This document shows, in pieces, positions 16,467-25,700 of a stretch of 64,000 nt of DNA. A program made the position numbers and the translations under genes. The DNA lies in NCBI GenBank assembly GCA_022616275.1, contig JAKEFB010000042.1:124001-188000 (forward strand), read 5' to 3'. Origin of the DNA: Chloroflexota bacterium. Its GTDB lineage: Bacteria > Chloroflexota > Anaerolineae > Promineifilales > Promineifilaceae. The first letter of the stretch is position 1. Each line of letters opens with the position of its first letter. The notes below the pieces were generated by a model. It was given only the letters and a program-made list of their open reading frames with translations. It ran no database searches and was not told where the DNA came from.

Positions 16467-17492
16467 TTAGGACTGGCTGCGGGCGACGGCGACAACTTGG
16501 TCGTTTCGCAGGCTGATGCAATGGACGCCCTGAACGACCCCCTCTTTGGGCGGGACCTCGCCGGCGGTAAAGCGAATGATCTTGCCCAGTTGGGAGAGGA
16601 TGAACAGGTCATCCGATTCTTCGACGATGACAGCGCCGGCGACATGGTCTACCTTGATGGCCACTTTTCCGCCGGCGCCCGGCGCTTTGTTGGCATTGAA
16701 GCCGGACATCAGGCGAATCGTACCTTTCCCGTCGTCGGCCACCAGGAAAACGCCACTACCGGCGTAGACCGGCAGGCCAGTTATGACGGCGTCATCTGGA
16801 GGGACACGAATGCCCCGGCAGCCGCTGACCGGCACCTGTTGTTCGGCAAAACGAATGGCCTGGCCCTGGCGGGTGAGGAGAAAGAGATCGCCGTCGCCAG
16901 GCGACCAGCAGGCCGCCACCAACGGGCCGCCGTTCTTGGGGTCGTGGAAGGCGGTGCCGGGAAGCATCTTCGGCCCCAGGTAGTTGCTGCGGATGCGGCG
17001 CACCCAGCCCCGCTCGCTGAACAAGAGGACGTAGGCGCCGCCACTGTCGGGCAGCATGGCAGCCAGCTTTTCCCCAGTCTGCAGGCTAAAGGGCAGTCGG
17101 GCGACGAGGGATTGGCCCCGGCCGCGCACGGGCGTTTCGGGCAGCTCGCTAACCGGCAGGCGGAAAGCCCGGCCGTGGTTGGTGAAGACGAGGAGGTTTT
17201 GGCCGGCGTCGGCCAGGAGCAGAAAAGCGGGGGGATCGTCCTCAGGTGTGTCGAGATCGAAAACGCCCATGCCGCCGCGCCGCTGGCGGGAGTAGAAGTG
17301 GCGCGGCGTCCGTTTGGCCAGGCTCCCGGCGCTGATGGTGATAACGTTGATGGTGGTTGGAGGTTCGCTAGGCTCGAACGTTTCGACGGCGTGCCGCTCC
17401 GGCCGGCCGCGCAGTTGTTCCAGTTCCGCCTCCAGGGACTCGATGTAGGCCACGACGGCCGGGTCTACGTTGTCTAAATCAGGACGTTCCAT
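16467..17492 (-). CDS. Free-standing GyrA C-terminal-type beta-pinwheel protein
   Basis: 341 residues with no DNA-cleavage domain. After a short coiled coil (13-30) the sequence shows repeated blades like those of the DNA gyrase A C-terminal domain (for example LLVFTNHGRAFRLPVSELP, YVLLFSERGWVRRI, LFLLTRQGQAIRF, LFILSQLGKIIRF). Residues 70-76 read QRRGGMG, one change from the GyrA box QRRGGKG that lets gyrase wrap DNA. Such orphan CTD-like proteins may bind or bend DNA or help gyrase; here that is inference. Start ATG at 17492 follows a consensus TATAAT by seven bases, so the mRNA looks leaderless. Confidence 0.8.
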   Translation of the reverse strand: MERPDLDNVDPAVVAYIESLEAELEQLRGRPERHAVETFEPSEPPTTINVITISAGSLAKRTPRHFYSRQRRGGMGVFDLDTPEDDPPAFLLLADAGQNLLVFTNHGRAFRLPVSELPETPVRGRGQSLVARLPFSLQTGEKLAAMLPDSGGAYVLLFSERGWVRRIRSNYLGPKMLPGTAFHDPKNGGPLVAACWSPGDGDLFLLTRQGQAIRFAEQQVPVSGCRGIRVPPDDAVITGLPVYAGSGVFLVADDGKGTIRLMSGFNANKAPGAGGKVAIKVDHVAGAVIVEESDDLFILSQLGKIIRFTAGEVPPKEGVVQGVHCISLRNDQVVAVARSQS

Positions 17493-17499
17493 GCTTCTG

Positions 17500-17505
17500 A
17501 TTATA
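17500..17505 (-). promoter_or_regulatory. -10 box TATAAT for the GyrA-CTD-like gene, leaderless
   Basis: Consensus TATAAT on the minus strand ends seven bases before ATG 17492. No ribosome site fits. The -35 region is weak. Confidence 0.55.
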
Positions 17506-17636
17506 CAAGGGCTGCTGTCGCCAGGCACTTGACGCAAGGAATTCAGGGGCTTGCTTTTTGTAGCCGGTTGAGGTATCCCTGGACGCAGGAAAAGCGCGGC
17601 AGACGCTGGCCGGCTAACTTTATGGAGCGCATGACG

Positions 17637-18782
17637 ATGCCACTTTCTAACCCTCTCATCTGGAAAGGTTTACTGTTTTCCTCCACGGCCGTAGCTTTCT
17701 TTTTGTTCCTGGCCTGGTGGCTTTATCTTTCGCCGGTGCGGCCGCCGGTACAGGCGGCCGGCCAGGTCTCGCCCCGGCTGGCCGGCTGGCTGGCTGTTTT
17801 GTTGAGCCTGGCGGCGCTGCAACTGATAACCGGGGCATATTGGGACGCCAGCATGCACCTGAAGACGGGCCGGATTCCCGGTGGGTCTGATTTCCTCTGG
17901 CCGCCACACATTATGATCTACAGCAGCTTCTTGTTTTCTTTTGTCGTTGGCCTGACAGCGATTGGGGTGGTAGCCAGGGTCGGCTGGCCGGCCGGCATGC
18001 GAGACCCGCGCCGCTGGGTGCGGAGCCATCCTTACCTGGGTGCGGTAGCGGTAGCTTCGCTGTACATGATGATGGCCCTGCCGGGAGATGCTATCTGGCA
18101 CGAGGTCGTGGGCATAGACCTGACAGCCTGGAGTCCACCGCACTTGATGATTGCTCTCAGCAACGCGGCGGTCCTGATTAGCGGGGTGGCTTTGCTGGCC
18201 AGGGTCCGGGGCCGAGTGGCCCGGCCGGGGTGGGCTAACGGGGCTATTATCCTGTTGCTGGCTTTGATGTTGAACGTCACTTACCTGGTGGGTATCCTGG
18301 AATGGGAGCTGCCGAATGGTGGGGCGCATCTTTCGCGGCCGATCTGGTTTTATCCACTGGTAGGTGGAGGGCTGGCCTTCTTTGCCTTGTTACTCGGCCG
18401 CCAGCTTGTTGATTACCGGTGGACGGCCACGGCCGTAGCCGGCGGGTACTACCTGGTGCGGCTGGCGGTTATGGCCGGGCTGGCGGCGACGGATAACATC
18501 GTGCCTGCTTTGCCACCCTTGTTTATCCTGGGGGCCGTGTTTATGGATCTGGCGGCCGGCCAGAAGCAGCGGCCGTGGCTGGCGCCTGTGGCTTTCACGG
18601 CCGGCTACGCGTTGTTGGCTGTGCCTTTGCTAATGAACCGGGACAACCTGCCAGGGTTTGACCTGGTGGACGGGGCGCTAGGCGCGTTTTCTCTCCTGTT
18701 GGCAAGTCTGGCCTCGTTGCCGGTGGTTGGCGGACTGGCCGGCCGGTTGTCGGCGGGACAGGAGATAACCTTGACAGGGTGA
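17637..18782 (+). CDS. Polytopic membrane protein with duplicated D-H-PPH motif, unknown role
   Basis: About 381 residues with roughly ten hydrophobic segments; I do not recognise the family. Two similar motifs stand out: YWDASMHLKTG...FLWPPHIMI and GDAIWHEVVGIDLTAWSPPHLMI, each with an acidic residue, a histidine four or so positions later, and a following W-x-PPH. The repetition suggests an internal duplication and a metal- or heme-binding site at the membrane face. ATG 17637 is chosen because GGAG at 17624-17627 is nine bases upstream; in-frame ATGs at 17622 and 17631 are alternatives. It is divergent from the GyrA-CTD-like gene and followed by small hairpins. Confidence 0.6.
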   Translation: MPLSNPLIWKGLLFSSTAVAFFLFLAWWLYLSPVRPPVQAAGQVSPRLAGWLAVLLSLAALQLITGAYWDASMHLKTGRIPGGSDFLWPPHIMIYSSFLFSFVVGLTAIGVVARVGWPAGMRDPRRWVRSHPYLGAVAVASLYMMMALPGDAIWHEVVGIDLTAWSPPHLMIALSNAAVLISGVALLARVRGRVARPGWANGAIILLLALMLNVTYLVGILEWELPNGGAHLSRPIWFYPLVGGGLAFFALLLGRQLVDYRWTATAVAGGYYLVRLAVMAGLAATDNIVPALPPLFILGAVFMDLAAGQKQRPWLAPVAFTAGYALLAVPLLMNRDNLPGFDLVDGALGAFSLLLASLASLPVVGGLAGRLSAGQEITLTG

Positions 18783-18785
18783 CAG

Positions 18786-18828
18786 GCTAACCGAAGCGGT
18801 TAGCTCGGTGACGGCAACCTACGGTTGC
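18786..18828. repeat. Two small hairpins flanked by GGTGACA words
   Basis: GCTAACCG-AAG-CGGTTAGC (18786-18804) and GCAACC-TAC-GGTTGC (18814-18828) lie after the membrane-protein gene among GGTGAC(A) words. They may end or protect its mRNA. Confidence 0.5.
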
Positions 18829-18943
18829 TTGGTGACAAGGTGACAAATTGAGGGAGGAGCTTGGGTTTCTCTGGCGGCCGTTCCTGGGTAGATGTTGTAG
18901 TCTGGCCGGAGGGCGGCCGTAGCCCAGTGGTCATTTGCCGCCG

Positions 18944-18970
18944 CCTGATCTGTTATATGCTATGATCAGG
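18944..18970. promoter_or_regulatory. Inverted repeat CCTGATC...GATCAGG in the 295-base gap
   Basis: Seven-base arms flank 13 AT-rich bases containing TATATG and TATGAT, a layout like an operator over a -10 region. The gap 18783-19077 holds no gene; this and the two hairpins are all I see. Confidence 0.3.
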
Positions 18971-19077
18971 TGGTAAGTCCTTGCCAGTGGCGGCTCCTTG
19001 CCACTGATGGTTGAGCCTGTTGTAGGGAAACAGAGGAAGATCTACCAATGGAGATTATCCAATCAAGGGAGGCGGCC

Positions 19078-20382
19078 ATGTCTCACCACTCCAGAGCAGG
19101 GGATGCGCTTCCGGCTTTCCAGATTGAGTGCGTCAGTTGCGCTAAATATTTCACGGTCAGGCCGGATGCGGTTTATTATCAGCCTCGGAACAGATCGAAT
19201 GGCTCAAACAGCGGTTGGAGCCGGCCGCGCCCGCAAATGGCCCTCGAACGGCCGCTGGTCTGCCCTCGCTGCGGCGCAGACAACCTGGGCTGGTTCCAGG
19301 CGCGGTACGCGCCGCCACCGCCCGTGATCTTGATACCCGGCTTCGATTTGATTAACAATCCGGCCGGCCGGTGGACGCGCTGGCTGCAATGTTTTGGCCT
19401 GGCCGGCCTGGGACTGGGCATTTCCCTGGTATTGATGTTTTGGGCGGCGGCGAGGTATTTTAGCCTGGAGGAATCCTACCGGAGCACAGCCCTGGTTCTC
19501 TTCACCCTCCTGGCCGGGGCGATTCCCACCTTTTCTATTACCAGCCGGTGGAAGGAAGTCCGGGACTACGACCAATTGCGCCGCTGGAAAAAGCCACAGT
19601 CAATCCAGGATTATTTACCGCCCCACTGGTTGAGCGGGCTGATTCATATTACGCTTTTTGCCCTGGTTTTGCCCACCATCCTCTTTGTGGTCCTGCCTTT
19701 TACTGTCCAGATTATTAGCTCGCCTCCGCCGGAAGCAAGCCTGATGGCCAAGGCTGAGCGACTGCGGGCCCAGGCCGTGGCGCTGGAGCTGGACTTGCGG
19801 GTTTACCAGGCGGAACAATTAGCCAACGTTATTCTAAGCGGAGGGCCAGGGACGCCGGACGAAGCACAGTATAAGGCTAACCAGGACGCTGTGCGGGCAG
19901 TAGTGACCGGCCTGGATAATTTGATCGCGCTGTTGGCCCAGACACCGGGCGCCAACCAACGCCCACCGGCTGAGAGCAAGGTGATTGCCCCGGACTTGGG
20001 TTACGTCTGGACCTGGTTTAGCGTTGTGGGGTTGTCCAGTATTGCCGCCGTGCTGTTGTCCATTGCCGCCGTCAACCTCCATAACCGGCGGGCAAGCGCG
20101 ACACTACCACCGCCTATCTATTCCAATGTTTCCAACATGACGCGAGTGGCACTGGACGAGATGAAGACGACGCTGCAACTGGCTGAGGATGTACTGGAGG
20201 GAATTCGCTGGGTAGACGCCAAGCGTAACGAGAGCGGCGGGTTGTCCCTGTTGGGGGTGCGCCAGGAAAAAACGCGGGGTGACGACGGCCAGCCGGTGAC
20301 CTGGACCTGGAGTTACCTGGTGAACACCGATCCGTCGGTCCGTATCCAGGACGTGGAGATTAAGAATAAGCCGGCGCGATAG
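19078..20382 (+). CDS. Membrane protein with N-terminal zinc ribbon and coiled coil, unknown
   Basis: 434 residues, family not recognised. Starts with two CxxC pairs (CVSC and CPRC, about 30 residues apart) that can form a zinc ribbon. Then come hydrophobic segments at roughly 105-130, 140-160 and 185-212, an alpha-helical stretch rich in Ala/Glu/Leu (about 225-260), another membrane segment near 320-345, and a soluble C-terminal part. ATG 19078 follows AAGGGAGG by seven bases and is better than the in-frame ATG at 19048. It could sense or organise something at the membrane, but nothing indicates what. Confidence 0.65.
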   Translation: MSHHSRAGDALPAFQIECVSCAKYFTVRPDAVYYQPRNRSNGSNSGWSRPRPQMALERPLVCPRCGADNLGWFQARYAPPPPVILIPGFDLINNPAGRWTRWLQCFGLAGLGLGISLVLMFWAAARYFSLEESYRSTALVLFTLLAGAIPTFSITSRWKEVRDYDQLRRWKKPQSIQDYLPPHWLSGLIHITLFALVLPTILFVVLPFTVQIISSPPPEASLMAKAERLRAQAVALELDLRVYQAEQLANVILSGGPGTPDEAQYKANQDAVRAVVTGLDNLIALLAQTPGANQRPPAESKVIAPDLGYVWTWFSVVGLSSIAAVLLSIAAVNLHNRRASATLPPPIYSNVSNMTRVALDEMKTTLQLAEDVLEGIRWVDAKRNESGGLSLLGVRQEKTRGDDGQPVTWTWSYLVNTDPSVRIQDVEIKNKPAR

Positions 20383-20389
20383 GGGGAGG

Positions 20390-20445
20390 GACGACGGGGG
20401 ACGACGGCCGATGGACGATGGACGACAGACGACGGGCGATGGATG
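20390..20445. repeat. GACGACG/GACGATG heptamer array, one-sided
   Basis: About eight imperfect 7-base words fill the space between two convergent genes. No inverted arm is present. The same word builds the palindrome at 3020-3082. Confidence 0.65.
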
Positions 20446-20451
20446 GCAGCA

Positions 20452-21711
20452 CTAAAGCTCGAAGGCCCATTCGCCGCGGCGCATGAGGGGTTCGGTTGTG
20501 CCGTCTGCTGTTAAGCCATCTACGTCCATCTCGCCAGAGCCGATCATGAAGTCTACGTGGACGAGACTGTCATTGCCGCCCACGGCGGCAAATTCGTCGT
20601 TGGAGAGCGCTTCGCCGCCCTGGAAAGTGAACTTGTAAGCCCGGCCCAGGGCAACGTGGTTGGCGGCGTTTTCGTCGAGGAGGATGTTGTAGAAGAGCAG
20701 CCCGGTCTGGGAGATGGGGGAGCTGTGGGGCACGAGGGCGACTTCGCCCAGCCGTCCGGCCCCTTCGTCGGTGCCGATCAGGCCACGCAGGAGGGCTTCA
20801 CCGTTGGCAGCGTTAATTTTTACCACCCGGCCGCCGGCAAAAGTCAGGCTGAACCGTTCGATGACGTTGCCGCCGTAACTCAACGGTTTGGTGGTGGTGA
20901 CGACTCCCTCGGTTTGCTCTTTGTGAGGTAGGGTGAAAACTTCTTCGGTGGGGAGGTTGGGGGTGAAGGAGATGCCGGATTGGCTGGTGACGCGGCCGCT
21001 GCGCCAGACGTGGCCGTGGGGCAGGCCGACGGTTAAATCGGTCCCGGGGCCGGTCAGTTTCAGGGCGGTGTATTGTTTGTGGTTCAGGTAGTCACTGCGG
21101 GCGACCAGTTGGCGGACGTGCGTTTGCCAGGCGGCGACGGGATCGGGCCGGTTGACGCGGCAAATGTCGAACAGGACGTCCCATAGCCTGGCTACCTGGG
21201 TCTCCGGGTCAAGACCGGGGAAAAGCTTGGCGGCCCAACCGGGCACGGCGGCCGAGGCGACCAGCCAGTTGACGGCGTTGCGGGTCACGTAGTCGTACAT
21301 GGGGGCGGCGAGTCTGAAAGCAGTTTGCTGGACCTCGTCTACTAACTCCTGGTCCTGGTCTTTGAGTAGATCCGGGTCCTGGGCAGAAATAACCAAGAGG
21401 GCATCGCCACGCCGGGCATATTCCAGGGCGCCTTCGACGGTCCAGCGGGCATGTTCGGCAAATGAGTCGCGGGGGGCGTGCTGGAAGCGGATGCGCTGCA
21501 GTTGTTCGTCGCTCCACATAACGTCTACCAGCCTGGCCCCGGCCTGGTAAGCGTGGATGGCGACGAGGCGGACGAGGGGGGCGGCCGCCAGGGGGGCGAG
21601 GCTGTTGAACACGGGGCCACCGACGAGGAGGCGCTGGCCGGCTTGCAGGTTGAGGCCGATCTTGACGATCAGCTCGGCGTAGCGGTCTAGTTGTTGCTCG
21701 AAGTTTGGCAT
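20452..21711 (-). CDS. M29-family aminopeptidase (thermophilic-type)
   Basis: 419 residues, the usual size of AmpS/PepS/aminopeptidase T enzymes that remove N-terminal residues using two divalent metals. The C-terminal half has the family's metal-binding pattern: the TEEVFTLPHKEQTEG glutamates, GRLGEVALV, NAANHVALG histidine and SLVHVDFMIGS histidine/aspartate. The N-terminal half has the typical VGLNLQAGQRLLV opening of M29 proteins. It is cytoplasmic with no signal peptide. Gene ends seven bases from a heptamer array; a GGAGATT array precedes it. Family call is firm, substrate range not readable. Confidence 0.93.
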   Translation of the reverse strand: MPNFEQQLDRYAELIVKIGLNLQAGQRLLVGGPVFNSLAPLAAAPLVRLVAIHAYQAGARLVDVMWSDEQLQRIRFQHAPRDSFAEHARWTVEGALEYARRGDALLVISAQDPDLLKDQDQELVDEVQQTAFRLAAPMYDYVTRNAVNWLVASAAVPGWAAKLFPGLDPETQVARLWDVLFDICRVNRPDPVAAWQTHVRQLVARSDYLNHKQYTALKLTGPGTDLTVGLPHGHVWRSGRVTSQSGISFTPNLPTEEVFTLPHKEQTEGVVTTTKPLSYGGNVIERFSLTFAGGRVVKINAANGEALLRGLIGTDEGAGRLGEVALVPHSSPISQTGLLFYNILLDENAANHVALGRAYKFTFQGGEALSNDEFAAVGGNDSLVHVDFMIGSGEMDVDGLTADGTTEPLMRRGEWAFEL

Positions 21712-21721
21712 GGGTCACCGG

Positions 21722-21760
21722 GGTGGAGATTGGAGATTGGATGAGTCTGCAATCTTCACC
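21722..21760. repeat. GGAGATT words upstream of the M29 gene
   Basis: Two and a half GGAGATT words are followed by a weak inverted part (AATCTTCACC). It is a short relative of the arrays at 856-895 and 27894-27957. Confidence 0.5.
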
Positions 21761-21804
21761 TGGGTCTATTGTACGCTTTTAGTGGGCTGGATGGTAATTT
21801 CTGC

Positions 21805-21831
21805 CACGAATTTCACGAATTTGACGAATTT
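21805..21831. repeat. Three 9-base CACGAATTT words at a gene end
   Basis: CACGAATTT, CACGAATTT, GACGAATTT in direct tandem, overlapping the C-terminal codons (QKNSSNS) of the minus-strand gene that stops at 21813. Confidence 0.6.
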
Positions 21832-22595
21832 TTCTGCCGAACCGATTCTAGCAGCACTTGCAAGATCGGCCGGAGCCAGCGGAGGCGTTTGAGGGTTTCT
21901 TCGTGGTCGTTGTCTCGTTCGGCTAACAGCTCGGCGGCGTCGCGGCCGTAAATGAAGGGGTCTTCCCAAGATAGCCAGTCAACGTCCCTGGTGATTAGCT
22001 CGCCTTGCAACAGCAGGATCATTTCAGCCAGGAGGCCAAAGTCGGAGCTGTGGAGATGAGGCAGGAGGACCCGGAGCCGGCCGGCGGGGATGACGAGGTG
22101 GGACCAGGCCAGGTCCATGTAGCGGCCGAAGAGGTAGCGGCCGAGGGTGATGGCCAGGTGTTCAATCTGGCGGTAGTGGTGGGGGAAGGTGGCCCAGGCG
22201 GCGGGGCTGCGCTGGAAGAGGACCGGCCGGGATTGCTGGTTGGCCCAGTGGAGGTCGGCCAAGAATGGCTCCCGGTGCGCACTTTGCAGGATGAAGGCGA
22301 TTTTGTCTACGTCGCAGAGGTGGAGGGGTTGACCGGCCGGGGAGTGGATGGCGGCGCTGTGGTAGGCAGCGTGGTAGTGGTCGCCGACCTGGGAGCCGGG
22401 CTGGTTGAAGGTCAGGTGGAAGAAGGGGTCGGCCGGGAGTTGTTGGATGCGGGTCGGCTGTGCCTGTTGGGTGGCGGGAGAGATGCTGAGGAAGGCGCGG
22501 CCGAAGGTGTGTTTCAGTTGCGGGGTGATGGTTGCCAGGTGGGGGAAGTATAGACCGTTGGGGTCGTGAAAGGGGAGGACGATGGCGGGTAGCAT
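21813..22595 (-). CDS. Conserved-looking hypothetical protein, unknown
   Basis: 260 residues, soluble, no signal peptide or membrane helix. I do not recognise the family. It begins LPAIVLPFHDPNG and has several His-rich spots (HYHAAYHS, FPHHYRQIEH, LPHLHSSDF) and a C-terminal acidic/helical part (DAAELLAERDNDHEETLKRL). The opening and the HDP/HLH patterns recall nucleotidyl- or sugar-processing enzymes, but nothing diagnostic is present. TATAAC at 22601-22606 on the minus strand ends five bases before the ATG, so it may be leaderless. The codon usage matches the neighbours. Its last residues are encoded by a 9-base repeat array. Confidence 0.55.
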   Translation of the reverse strand: MLPAIVLPFHDPNGLYFPHLATITPQLKHTFGRAFLSISPATQQAQPTRIQQLPADPFFHLTFNQPGSQVGDHYHAAYHSAAIHSPAGQPLHLCDVDKIAFILQSAHREPFLADLHWANQQSRPVLFQRSPAAWATFPHHYRQIEHLAITLGRYLFGRYMDLAWSHLVIPAGRLRVLLPHLHSSDFGLLAEMILLLQGELITRDVDWLSWEDPFIYGRDAAELLAERDNDHEETLKRLRWLRPILQVLLESVRQKNSSNS

Positions 22596-22673
22596 GTCAA
22601 GTTATACACGCGGGACTTCAGCAGGCCGCGCTTTAGGCATTTCGAGCCAGTATTCCTTATATTCCTGGTTCAG

Positions 22674-22691
22674 GCTTCTCTGCCAGGAGAA
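22674..22691. terminator. Small hairpin downstream of the secreted propeller gene
   Basis: CTTCTC-TGCCAG-GAGAAG lies about 25 bases past the minus-strand stop at 22714. There is no clear T-run. The rest of 22596-22713 shows nothing else. Confidence 0.35.
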
Positions 22692-22713
22692 GAGCCACTG
22701 GTAAGAAGCAACT

Positions 22714-25700
22714 TCAGTTCTTGAGAATCACCGGCAGATAGAGCCGCCGGCCGACGAAGACATGTCCTTCGCCGTCGTTGTTGGCCGTTTCCAGCTCTGG
22801 CCCGGTCGGGGCGATGGTGACGGGGCTGGTGAGGGTGGTCAACGGCGGGGCGGCGGGAGCGACCTGGACCCGGACGAGGATGGTCAACGGGCCGCTGCCG
22901 GCCGGCAGGCTACCGACGTCCCAGACGAGCGGGGCAGTGGAGATGGGGGGCAGGCTGGCGCTGACGAAGTTTAGCCCGGCCGGCAGCGTCTGGGTGATGT
23001 GGACGCCAGAGGCCGGAACGCCGCCCTGGTTGCCGTAGGTCAGGGTCAGGGTAATTTCCTCGCCGGGCAGGCCAAGGCCGTCGCCCAACGTTACCCATAA
23101 ATCAGGGTGGCCTGTGCCCAGGGTGACTTCGTCTACTCTGGCCCAGGCAGTGGGAGCGCCGGCCGCCTGCTGCAAGGTAAAGGTGACGGTTACGGTCTGG
23201 CCAGCCCAGGCTGACAGATCGCTCCAACCGTGCGTCCAACGCTCGCCTGTGGCTTCGTCCAGGGTGGCTATTGCTGTGATCGTAGCGCCGTCGTCTACCC
23301 GGACGACCAGTGGCGAGCCGCCGTTACTGCCATAGGCCCCACTCAATTGGTACATAAAAGAGAGGAGGGGGGTGGTCATGGTGACGGGCACGGTGACTAC
23401 CTGGGAGACGGCGGCCGTGCCTGTATTCTGGCTCATTACGGGGCCACGGTAATAGAAACCGTCAGTGTAACCGCTATAAATCAGGTGGAGTACGTTACCA
23501 CTGTCAAAAGCCAGTTGTGGTGAATGAAACTCGAACTCGTTATTAGCCAACTCCTCGGGTGTCGTCCAGTTTCCGTTTGGCAACTGGCGCGAGTAAAGAA
23601 CCTGGGCATAACCCAAATACTCGTCTAACGCCCAAAGGAGATGCGGCCGGTCACCAGCATCCAGGGCCACTTGTATCCCGCCTACAAGATAAGAGTAGCT
23701 GCCTACTTGTTGATGGGGAGACCAATAACCCTCGGCATCTCGACGCGCGTGGTAAATTCCTGCATTCCCATACCAGACCACACTCATAGCGCCATCACTG
23801 CTAACAGCCACATCTTCAACAGGGCCATTTTGAGAGCTAACTCGCTGGATATCAGACCAGCCCAGGTGTTCGTCCCACTGGCGAAAGTAAATACCATCCG
23901 TACTATTGTTGTTAGAGACATCCCAAACGAGATACATGCTATCGTTCCCATTATGGACCAGGACTGGAGTGGCAGTCATATCTCCAGAACCACTGACGAA
24001 CGCAGGACCTGTCCACAAGCCGTTGCCAGGACTTTGAACGTATAGCAGGGGAGCCGGGTTTCCATAACCCCTATCCCAGGGCCAAACCAAATGGAGTCGT
24101 CCGTTACCATCTACTGCCAGTGAAAAATACCATAAGGAAAGAGAGGAAACTTCTGAAACATAGGCAGGCGCTGTCCAGGTCCCATTCGGTAACCTCCGGC
24201 TGTATATCATGACGTATTCAGCATAATACTCGGAATTCTTATCTGGCCACACAAGGTGTGCCTGGCCCAAGTTGTCTACGGCTAGTTGCGGATTTCCTAC
24301 CGAGATTGAGCCCTGGGCCACGGTCTGCGGTCCTGACCAGGTACCATCCACATTGCGGCGGGCGTAAAGAATCTCCTCATCAAACGTTACCCAAGCGACA
24401 TGGAGAACGCCCTGTTGATCCAAAACTGTTGTTGAACTACCAACGCCAACGGCCGTGCTGCCAACGACCTGCGTCGCAGACCAGGTGCCATTGATCGCCC
24501 GCGAACGATAGTAGAGGCCATTATAGTTGCCCCACAGCAGATGGACCCGGCCATCGGCCGGGGTGATGATGTGCTTAGAATAGTCATTGGCGCTTGCTAC
24601 ACTATATTGTCCCGCCCACTGGGTGGGTATTGTGCCCACTCTCAAGTGATACTGGCCGGTGTGGCCGGCAGCGGTGGTTACGGTGATCGGCAAGCCGCCG
24701 GCCGGCGCCCAGGAGCCCAGGCCGCCGCTCTCAAAACCGCCGTTGGCAATCACATCGTCGGCCGGTGGTAGAATCATTTCGACGTTGGCATCGTAGATAG
24801 CCGGGAAAGAGGCGGCCGGCAATGTACCATAGCCGCTTTTGCCCAGGTTGAGGTTGTAGTTGCTGGCCGAAGCGCTGACAAAAGCGCCAAATAACCCGGC
24901 CAGGTCGCTGGGCAGGACGCCCAGGGCGGCCGGGCTGGTGGAGGGTGTAGCGCCAACAACCGGGGCGTGGCCATTGTCGTAGACTACGCCGCGCGCACCC
25001 CAGGTATAGAGGGTTGTCTGGGTGTCGCCATTGCCGCCCGGCCAGCTTTCCAGGTTTTGGGCGCGATCCCTGGCCCTGGTCTGGAAGTAAATGGTCTGGC
25101 CGCTATTGCCGCCGGTGAAGAGGCCGGTCAGGCTGGTGGTGTTGCTGCGCCAGTTTGTCCAACTGCCATTGCCTAAGCGGCTCTGGACGTCGTAGCTGGC
25201 AATGCCGGAGCCGCCAAAATCAAACCCGCCCCAGTTGACTAAGATGCCGCTGCCTTTGCGGGTGTAGGCAGGGAGCAGAGAAACGGCCGACATTGGCGGA
25301 AGAGCCTCGACGGTGGTGGAGGCGTCTGGGCCGGCCGGCCAGGGCTCGACGTTGTGGGCGTTGTCCCAGGCCCGGCTGCGGAAGTAATAGGTCTGCCCAC
25401 CAACGCCGTTAGCGTAAGCGCCGGAAGTGCCGGTCGTCTGCACCAGCCAATCCGTCCAGGGGCCACTCGACCCCTGCCGCACCTGAACGTCGAACATGCG
25501 CAAACCGGCCGGGCCAGCGTCGCTGCCAGACCAGGAAACGGAAATGGGAGTGGGCGACTGGGCCGGCAAGGGTTGGACGCCCGATTGCGGTGGCTGGATT
25601 TCTGTCGTCTGCCAGTGCGAGTCCCAGTCCCGGTTGTTCGGGCTGAGGAAGACCTGGCTGAGTGGGTTGGTGGCTACGAGCGCCTTGAGGTAAGCGGCCG

